NCBI RefSeq assembly: GCF_014692515.1
Contig: NZ_JACOIK010000009.1
Span: 124,001-188,000 of the forward strand
Direction: 5' to 3'
Length of the DNA stretch: 64,000 nt
Origin: Sphingobacterium micropteri
GTDB taxonomy: Bacteria; Bacteroidota; Bacteroidia; Sphingobacteriales; Sphingobacteriaceae
Below, one piece after another: positions 58,701-64,000 of the stretch (positions within the stretch are counted from its first letter, which is position 1; every line of letters starts with the position of its first letter). A program made the position numbers and the translations under genes. The notes below the pieces were generated by a model. The model was not told the origin of the DNA. It did not search any database and worked only from the letters and a program-made list of their open reading frames with translations.

Positions 58701-59306
58701 ATGGAACACGACAAACGTACACAGCTAGCGCAAAAACGCGAGCAACTACAGATCAAGCTAAAAGCAGAGACCTACATCGAAAGGTATATAACACCTGTAC
58801 AGGAAATTTTCGACTATCTGTGTCAACAGGGGGCTGCGTACCAAATCGCCGGACTCTTGAATATACCTACGGAATATCACCCTTATATAAAACAAGCCCT
58901 TGCTCGAACACCCTACGATGTCTACGGATTTCAACCCGATCATCTGCAAAAGCCTCGTTTGAAGCAGCTAATTGATACGGTATTCGACCGATTTCCGTCT
59001 ACGAACGAGCTGCGCTATGTACCGGATTTACCAGAATATGCAAATTACAACGGCATCCCCTCAGAAGACGGGACCCGCGATGCGATACAACAAGTAATAC
59101 AAGCACTTGGTCTGCAAGATCAGTCGGTATATGTATATTACCTCAATTATGGTCTCGTACTGCAGCTATCCCTTGCCGCGCTTTCCGACCACGAACACGA
59201 GGACTTGTTCAACACCTGGCATGGCGATGTCATGGTTTTCCCCGAAAGCCTAGATTGGCTCATCGCTTTTTCACTGGAAGAAGAATGGTTTGGAGGACGA
59301 AAATGA
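58701..59306 (+). CDS. Hypothetical cytosolic protein
   Basis: 201 aa, soluble, not recognised. The basic helical N-terminus (KRTQLAQKREQLQIKLKAETYIERY) is followed by LLNIPTEYHPYIKQALARTPYDVYGFQPDHLQKPRLKQLIDTVFDRF. The end is VYYLNYGLVLQLSLAALSDHEHEDLFNTWHGDVMVFPESLDWLIAFSLEEEWF, whose H-x-D-x-x-x-x-P--L-D-W-L-I-x-F pattern looks like a conserved protein-binding or immunity-like tail. It overlaps the next serpin-like gene by 4 bases. Confidence 0.6.
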   Translation: MEHDKRTQLAQKREQLQIKLKAETYIERYITPVQEIFDYLCQQGAAYQIAGLLNIPTEYHPYIKQALARTPYDVYGFQPDHLQKPRLKQLIDTVFDRFPSTNELRYVPDLPEYANYNGIPSEDGTRDAIQQVIQALGLQDQSVYVYYLNYGLVLQLSLAALSDHEHEDLFNTWHGDVMVFPESLDWLIAFSLEEEWFGGRK

Positions 59307-60319
59307 AAACACCATTACATATGAACACGGCAATGTGGGTATTGCTCTGCTTTCTCATCAGCACGTTCGTCCATGCCTGTCAGTCACCACGGATTAACCA
59401 GACAACTTATGACGTCACATTGGACACCGGTAGCCTCTACTTCGCACCGACCATGCAGCAGGAGCTTCCCATGGGTAAAAACGCCGTATATGCCGTGAGC
59501 TTCCCCCTTGCCTGGCAAGTCGTGCGAAAGGAACTTAACATATCCGGACAGGTAAATACCGAATCTGCCGACCTGCACAAACTAGACGGTAGCAAGTCCA
59601 TAAAAAAGGCGCTGGATGAAGACGATTACGAACGGAAAATTGTACGGGAAGGACGAATGCTCAGCGTGACCACCAAACAGGAAGTCAACCTCCATTTTGT
59701 GCCCGCATTCGTAGACTTTCCCAACGGCATAACCTTCGATGGCAAAACTGTGAATGCTTTTGGCACCAGCGGGTTTCAGAACGCGGAATATATGAACCGG
59801 CTCCATATCGCCGCCTACCGCGACGATGATCACTTTATTTTGCAGCTCTTGCCCAAAGAGCAAGACCACGAATTGTTCTTATTCAAAACAGATACGGTAT
59901 ATAGCACCTTTGAGCAGATGTATGCCGACTTACTAGCTGCTTGCCGACATGAGCGCGGTCAACATCAGCTGACCGACTTGGACGTGGTATATATCCCCAA
60001 AATTGAATTCGATGAACGCCATCAATTCCACCAGTTTTTAAAAAAAATATTCTTTGTAAAAAAGAAAGATTATAGCATAACCGGCGCGCAGCAACAGATT
60101 ACGTTTGGTTTGAACCAACATGGGGTCAGCATGAAAACCGAGGCAGAGATCATCATCAATGACGGTGCCTATCCAATGGATGATCCGCCGGTACCGAAGC
60201 AACTCGTATTTGACAAGCCATTCTATATCCTCATGCGAAAGACCGACATGGAAAATCCATATATGGCACTTTATGTAACCAATGCTGATATACTGGAAAA
60301 AGAAAAAACGCGAAAATAA
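59303..60319 (+). CDS. Second serpin-like lipoprotein
   Basis: 338 aa. Signal peptide with lipobox ISTFVHACQ. It shares the serpin-like block order with the 56292 gene: ITFDGKTVNAFGT, YRDDDHFILQLLPKEQDH, VVYIPKIEFDERHQFHQFL, YSITGAQQQITFGLNQHGVSMKTEAE and LVFDKPFYILMRKTDMENPYMALYVTN. The hinge here (QHGVSMKTEAEI) is even less like inhibitory serpins. ATG at 59303 starts the signal peptide; the frame is longer. It probably arose by duplication of the same unit as 56292, with an upstream soluble gene in each case. Confidence 0.58.
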   Translation: MKTPLHMNTAMWVLLCFLISTFVHACQSPRINQTTYDVTLDTGSLYFAPTMQQELPMGKNAVYAVSFPLAWQVVRKELNISGQVNTESADLHKLDGSKSIKKALDEDDYERKIVREGRMLSVTTKQEVNLHFVPAFVDFPNGITFDGKTVNAFGTSGFQNAEYMNRLHIAAYRDDDHFILQLLPKEQDHELFLFKTDTVYSTFEQMYADLLAACRHERGQHQLTDLDVVYIPKIEFDERHQFHQFLKKIFFVKKKDYSITGAQQQITFGLNQHGVSMKTEAEIIINDGAYPMDDPPVPKQLVFDKPFYILMRKTDMENPYMALYVTNADILEKEKTRK

Positions 60320-60333
60320 GAACCGGCACTATC

Positions 60334-61359
60334 ATGAAATTTATACTATCCTGCCTCCTATTTTACGTAGCTTACACCACCACACTAGCCCAGCCAACAA
60401 GTGCGGCGCGATCCTTCTTGGAAACTCGATTTACACAATCCATCGGTCCGTCTGATTACACACAGTTTTTACGTTTCGCGGATGCTTTCCAACCGGATGG
60501 TTTTTCTTACAGCGTGATGGAAGGAAGCCATTATGCGGTGTATAACGTGAAGCTCCAACAGATCAAAGCGATAGATATCGTATCACCGCAGAGGGACACG
60601 GCTATAAAGCTTGTACTGACGTTCCGACAGCCAGTGGAAATAGCTATATGCGATAACTTGCACGGAAATAAGGTCGCAACCGAAAACCGCCAGACACTGG
60701 CATTACCGCTTCGCAACTACCGGGAAGCCTTGCATGTGCAACAGGCGTTATCGAATATGGACACGATGCTCGATTTCCGTATTCGCAAGCAGCATGCCGA
60801 CAAAAGCTATCCAGAGATGATGCCTATGCCGGAAATCAAAGCCCGTCTGGTTTGGCTGGGCAAATACCCGGTTACCGTGCAGCAGTACCGCACCTACTGC
60901 CAGGCGCAACAAATCCCGATGCCGCCAGCACCAGCCTGGGGTTGGCATGCCGATCATCCAATGGTGGGTATCACCTGGCAGGAAGCTAAGGACTATACGT
61001 TATGGCTCAGCCAGAAAACAGGTCAGTGGTTTGATCTGCCTGCAAAACAGGTTTGGCAGTATGCCGCGCTGGACAACTTGGAGGAACGAGTGATCGATGA
61101 CGTCGCCTGGTGGGGTGAAAATGCAGCGGAAAGCACGCAACCTGTCGGACAAAAGCTACCGAATGGCTTTGGGCTTTACGATATGCAGGGCAACGTATGG
61201 GAATGGTTGGACGAACCAGAAGATAATAAACAGCGCACCGCGGCAGGAGGCAGCTGGGACAGTCATTTTGCGCAATGTCAGTGGAACAGTCTAACACAAT
61301 TGTATCCCAACGGACGGGATTTCAGTACAGGTTTCCGCATCGTACGATACCAACGCTGA
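60334..61359 (+). CDS. Secreted SUMF1 / formylglycine-generating-enzyme-like protein
   Basis: 341 aa. Signal peptide KFILSCLLFYVAYTTTLAQ. Residues about 20-160 are an unrecognised domain. The C-terminal half is a SUMF1 fold: WLGKYPVTVQQYRTYCQAQ, HPMVGITWQEAKDYTLWLSQKTGQWFDLPAKQVWQYAA, FGLYDMQGNVWEWL, AAGGSWDSHFAQCQW and STGFRIVR. The active-site Cys pair of true FGE is not evident, so binding or scaffolding is more likely than sulfatase maturation. It ends the 58701-61359 run. Confidence 0.82.
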   Translation: MKFILSCLLFYVAYTTTLAQPTSAARSFLETRFTQSIGPSDYTQFLRFADAFQPDGFSYSVMEGSHYAVYNVKLQQIKAIDIVSPQRDTAIKLVLTFRQPVEIAICDNLHGNKVATENRQTLALPLRNYREALHVQQALSNMDTMLDFRIRKQHADKSYPEMMPMPEIKARLVWLGKYPVTVQQYRTYCQAQQIPMPPAPAWGWHADHPMVGITWQEAKDYTLWLSQKTGQWFDLPAKQVWQYAALDNLEERVIDDVAWWGENAAESTQPVGQKLPNGFGLYDMQGNVWEWLDEPEDNKQRTAAGGSWDSHFAQCQWNSLTQLYPNGRDFSTGFRIVRYQR

Positions 61360-61450
61360 AAACATAAACCTCCGTAAATGGAGCACATATATCAATTCCG
61401 GTTTATCAAAGAGCCTTGCGCGTGCAACAGCATGTCGACAAGAATTTTCA

Positions 61451-61500
61451 AAATACCCCTTACTGGGTATTCCATTACTTGGCAATCACGTGTATCTTTA
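61451..61500 (+). promoter_or_regulatory. Regulatory palindrome E and promoter of the 61535 gene
   Basis: Palindrome at 61451-61472, core TACCCCTTACTGGGTA; the left heptamer fits TACYYMT and the right has one change. TATCTTTA at 61493-61500 begins 21 bp after the edge. The gene starts 35 bases later. Confidence 0.65.
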
Positions 61501-61534
61501 CCAACTCATTACACGATAAAAACATATTATTAAC

Positions 61535-62167
61535 ATGAAGAAAAACTTACAATTATTGGTCATCTGCATATGTCTATGCGGCATGGCACACGCCCAGCCC
61601 GGAAAAACAATGTACGGCATTAAAGGAGGTTTAAATCTCCCCAATATAAAAGGTCTGCATGAAGAATCCATGACATTGACTACATTTCATGGTGGTCTGT
61701 TTTACAATTTCGCGTTCGCCCCCCAATCTAGAGGCCGTGCACAGTTTGAGTTGTTGTATTCTGCGCAAGGGGCAGACCTACGTGACAATAAGCAAGAGAT
61801 ACGGCTGAATTATCTTGCCCTCCCGATCTCCTTACAACTCGGATTGGGAAGGAGCGACCGACCATTTTTGGATAACGTGTATCTAGAAGGCGGAATGCAG
61901 TTCGGTTATTTGTCCACTGCTAAAATGAAAAATACAGAAACCAAAGAGAGCGTAGACCTCCAAGATTATTACACCACTAAAAATCCAGATGCAAAATTAT
62001 CTAAAATAGACGCTGCTGTTTTTGGCGGAATCGGCATTAATTTATCTTACACTTATCAAATCAGTTGTCGATATTTATATGGGCTAAATTCTTTTGTAAA
62101 CTCTTCTAGTACGGAATACGATTTTTCAAATAGCGTTTTTCAGTTATCAATGGCCTTTGCTTTTTAG
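61535..62167 (+). CDS. PorT-like outer-membrane beta-barrel protein
   Basis: 210 aa. Signal peptide KKNLQLLVICICLCGMAHAQ. The barrel strands run MYGIKGGLNLPNIKGL, TFHGGLFYNFAFAPQSRGRAQFELLYSAQG, IRLNYLALPISLQLGLG, VYLEGGMQFGYLSTAKMK, DAAVFGGIGINLSYTYQISCRYLYGLN and SVFQLSMAFAF, ending on Phe. The GIKGGLN opening and LNYLALPI are typical of PorT-type barrels. It is the last gene with a 7-2-7 site, placing it in the proposed regulon. Confidence 0.82.
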   Translation: MKKNLQLLVICICLCGMAHAQPGKTMYGIKGGLNLPNIKGLHEESMTLTTFHGGLFYNFAFAPQSRGRAQFELLYSAQGADLRDNKQEIRLNYLALPISLQLGLGRSDRPFLDNVYLEGGMQFGYLSTAKMKNTETKESVDLQDYYTTKNPDAKLSKIDAAVFGGIGINLSYTYQISCRYLYGLNSFVNSSSTEYDFSNSVFQLSMAFAF

Positions 62168-62283
62168 ATCATATTCCTGCTTATCTTGTAACGTAGAACA
62201 ATGATGCGGAGTTGTTGGATATATTTTAAAATCCAAACTTAGATTGTATATTTGTTTGTTAAGGTTACAAATTCTTGGAAGAT

Positions 62284-62619
62284 ATGCCGTACAAAGAACG
62301 TGAAATAAACAAGCTATACTATACCATGGGTGAAGTGACCGCCATGTTTGGTGTAAACGCATCACAAATACGCTTTTATGAGCGGGAGTTTGATATTATA
62401 CAACCCAAAAAGAACAAAAAGGGGAATCGCCTTTTCACGCAAGACGACATCGCTAATCTAAAAATTATCTTCAATCTGGTAAAAGATAAGGGATATACAT
62501 TGCAGGGAGCAAGAGATTATATCCGCTCCAATAAAAATGAAGTAAAAGAGAACCAGCGGGTTATTGATTCGTTGGAACGATTAAAAAAGTTCTTACTAGA
62601 GGTTCGGGACAGCCTGTAA
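62284..62619 (+). CDS. MerR-family transcriptional regulator
   Basis: 111 aa from ATG 62284 (a TTG at 62275 is possible). The MerR HTH and wing read YYTMGEVTAMFGVNASQIRFYEREFDIIQPKKNKKGNRLFTQDDIANLKIIFNLVKDKGYTLQGARDYIRSN. A short C-terminal coiled coil (RVIDSLERLKKFLLEVRDSL) serves for dimer formation; no Cys or ligand domain follows. A TATATTTG box at 62247-62254 is a likely -7. It converges on the phosphoesterase gene with 10 bases between. Confidence 0.88.
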   Translation: MPYKEREINKLYYTMGEVTAMFGVNASQIRFYEREFDIIQPKKNKKGNRLFTQDDIANLKIIFNLVKDKGYTLQGARDYIRSNKNEVKENQRVIDSLERLKKFLLEVRDSL

Positions 62620-62629
62620 GTTTTACGAA

Positions 62630-63124
62630 TTATCGTATGCCCAATTCAATCACTTCTAGGTTTTCTATTTTATCGCCGTTGATATCAAAACGCATCAACG
62701 TACGTACCTTATGCCAGCCTTGTTTACCGGCGGCACCAGGGTTAAGGTGCAACAAACTCAGTTTTGGATCAAACTGTACCTTTAGGATATGAGAATGGCC
62801 ACAGATAAAAAGTTTTGGCGGATGAAGAACAATTTCCGGCTTTACCTGCACGGCGTATCGCCCCGGATAACCGCCGATATGCGTCATCCATACATCTACC
62901 TCTTCGCAATAGAAACGTTGATGCTCTGGGCATACTGCACGTACATCCTTTCCATCAATATTACCCCACACCCCCTTAAAAGGCTTAAAAGCGGCTAGTG
63001 TATCGACGATGGCGACCGATCCAAAATCACCTGCATGCCATATCTCGTCACACGGTTCGAAATATTTAAAAACGGCGTCATCTAAAAGACCGTGGGTATC
63101 CGATATAAGTCCAATCTTTGTCAT
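62630..63124 (-). CDS. YfcE/MJ0936-type metallophosphoesterase
   Basis: 164 aa. All five metal-binding blocks are visible: IGLISDTHG (D-x-H), EIWHAGDFG (GD), VWGNIDGKD (GN-D), WMTHIGGYPG (H) and FICGHSHI (GH-H), ending LHLNPGAAGKQG. Members are di-metal phosphodiesterases acting on small substrates in vitro; the natural substrate is unknown. The next gene upstream on the strand begins with 1 base between, so they are co-transcribed. Confidence 0.9.
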   Translation of the reverse strand: MTKIGLISDTHGLLDDAVFKYFEPCDEIWHAGDFGSVAIVDTLAAFKPFKGVWGNIDGKDVRAVCPEHQRFYCEEVDVWMTHIGGYPGRYAVQVKPEIVLHPPKLFICGHSHILKVQFDPKLSLLHLNPGAAGKQGWHKVRTLMRFDINGDKIENLEVIELGIR

Positions 63125-63125
63125 G

Positions 63126-63833
63126 TCAGAATGCTAAAAAATAAGGCTTTAATAATGTTTTATAGTCGGTAGAATAAATGCCTCTTTCTGCATAAATATG
63201 AAAAGCCTGTGTTTCCAAGAGTACTTCTTTCTTTCCAATCCCCCATATTTTCCGGATCGGCAATTCCTTCGAAAAAGACGATATGGTTATTTCATCCTGC
63301 ACATACAATTTATAGTCAGCAAGTATAGGCGCAATTTCTTCGTCTGCCAACGCGACCGGAATAATCAGTTTGAATTGCCCGTTGTCTGTTAAGTAACGCG
63401 ATACAAAAGACAACAGTTTTTCAAAAAACAACATGTCCGTATGTTTTGCTAGACGTTTTCGCATATCGGGATTATGAAGTGAATTCGTATAAAACGGTGG
63501 ATTCGATACGATCAAATCATAAGCTAATTCCGGTTGGAGATCAGCAAATGAACCTGAAAACACCTGTAGACGTTCTGCAAAATCTGATTTTTGAAAATTA
63601 ATATTGGCTTGCTGACAAGCATCTTCTTCAATTTCGACAGCATCGATAAGGGTATGCGGATGACTTTGTGCGAGCATCAATGCAATAACACCAGTACCCG
63701 TTCCGACATCCAATATGCGTTTCGCTTCCGGAAAATAGGTGGAGCCCCCCAACAACACACCATCTGTGTTGATTTTCATCGCACAATTGCCTTGATCTAT
63801 CTCAAACTGTTTAAAACGAAAAATTGAACGCAT
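63126..63833 (-). CDS. trmN6: tRNA1(Val) adenine-37 N6-methyltransferase (TrmN6/YfiC-like)
   Basis: 235 aa Rossmann methyltransferase. SAM-binding motif I is RILDVGTGTGVIALMLAQ, the acidic motif II is AVEIEEDACQQA, and the catalytic NPPFY sits in YDLIVSNPPFYTNSLHNPD. FRFKQFEIDQGNCAMKINTDGVLLGG is the conserved N-terminus of the family, so ATG at 63833 is preferred over the ATG 21 codons upstream. It modifies A37 of tRNA1-Val in E. coli; the same is expected here. Confidence 0.88.
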   Translation of the reverse strand: MRSIFRFKQFEIDQGNCAMKINTDGVLLGGSTYFPEAKRILDVGTGTGVIALMLAQSHPHTLIDAVEIEEDACQQANINFQKSDFAERLQVFSGSFADLQPELAYDLIVSNPPFYTNSLHNPDMRKRLAKHTDMLFFEKLLSFVSRYLTDNGQFKLIIPVALADEEIAPILADYKLYVQDEITISSFSKELPIRKIWGIGKKEVLLETQAFHIYAERGIYSTDYKTLLKPYFLAF

Positions 63834-63857
63834 ATTGCAAAGGTAATTTTTTAACTT

Positions 63858-64000
63858 CTTTTTCCCGTAAAAAGAAGCAAAACCTCGTCGCTTCAAATCT
63901 TTGAGGAAAGGGATCGTACTAAGGATGGGGTTCTACAACCTCAAAAATTTGCATGCGACATTCAAGGTTAAGAATGGGACAATGCATTAATGTACAAACC
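63858..64000. repeat. Dispersed intergenic repeat, copy 3
   Basis: CCCGTAAAAAGAAGCAAAACC, CCTCGTCGCTTCAAATCTTTGAGG, GATCGTACTAAGGATGGGGTTCTACA and CCTCAAAAATTTGCATGCGACATTC match the words in copies at 9240-9560 and, in part, 2745-2960. It runs off the right edge of the window. Confidence 0.6.

Noticed and set aside
60334-61359. Active formylglycine-generating enzyme
   Set aside because: The fold motifs are present, but the catalytic Cys pair is not evident and no sulfatase gene is near.
1-64000. Prophage, integrative element or secretion apparatus
   Set aside because: No integrase, transposase, capsid, portal, sheath or secretion ATPase gene was seen, and no tRNA-flanking attachment sites.

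Overview
The window looks like a chromosomal segment of a Bacteroidota species, most likely Sphingobacteriaceae (inference). Evidence: promoter -7 boxes of the TAnnTTTG type, few Shine-Dalgarno sequences, a RecF/DUF721/DUF4834 cluster, an OstA/LptA-like protein, and many Gln- or Cys-type export signals. No rRNA, tRNA, transposase, phage structural gene or CRISPR array was seen.

Housekeeping flanks. 1-14968 holds a HAD hydrolase fragment, a pre-ATP-grasp-like protein, lolD, sucC, asnS, yciO, DUF721, recF, DUF4834, a PH-like protein, tilS, an OstA-like protein, rdgB, an unknown gene and a deoxyhypusine-synthase-like gene. 62284-63833 holds a MerR regulator, a YfcE-like phosphoesterase and a TrmN6-like methyltransferase. 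Between the genes lie a MITE-like element (7704-7866), a dispersed repeat family (about 2745, 9240 and 63858) and an unexplained array of exactly twenty 21-bp repeats (12150-12569).

Accessory region, about 15-62 kb. I read this as one trans-envelope system. (1) An envelope operon (17377-22382) encodes a beta-barrel, a lipoprotein, an LpoB-like lipoprotein, a COG3014-like TPR lipoprotein fused to a barrel, and a small secreted protein; a large lipoprotein is encoded divergently (15061-16950). (2) A PAS-LuxR regulator follows (22563-23327). (3) The core operon (23676-28882) encodes a J-like membrane protein, a heptad-repeat coiled coil, a two-TM coiled-coil protein and a lidless Hsp70. (4) A 26-kb array (29169-54154) holds eight genes with almost identical degenerate J-domain N-termini (HNE in place of HPD) joined to different C-terminal parts (SEL1 repeats, WG repeats, multi-TM domains), plus a ninth divergent copy. 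Interspersed are secreted SEL1, OmpA-like, WG and vWA-barrel proteins. (5) A tail (55145-61359) encodes an OmpA-like protein, two serpin-like lipoproteins, a SUMF1-domain protein and an inserted AAA_14/DUF4143 ATPase. (6) A beta-barrel protein closes the region (61535-62167).

Unifying control. Five copies of a 7-2-7 palindrome (core TACCCACTAGTGGGTA), which fits the heptamer rule of NarL/LuxR-type HTH proteins, sit before the transcription units at 16950(-), 17377, 23676, 55145 and 61535. Each is followed at 20-21 bp by a -7-like box. The PAS-LuxR protein is the obvious candidate activator. The array shows active shuffling: a 1.5-kb duplication with stop-loss fusion, a frameshifted SEL1 gene, fossil gene ends, and heptanucleotide-repeat spacers that bound each cassette. 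Working model (inference): cytosolic Hsp70 and J-like heads are linked through single TM helices to periplasmic SEL1/WG modules and on to peptidoglycan- and outer-membrane-associated partners.
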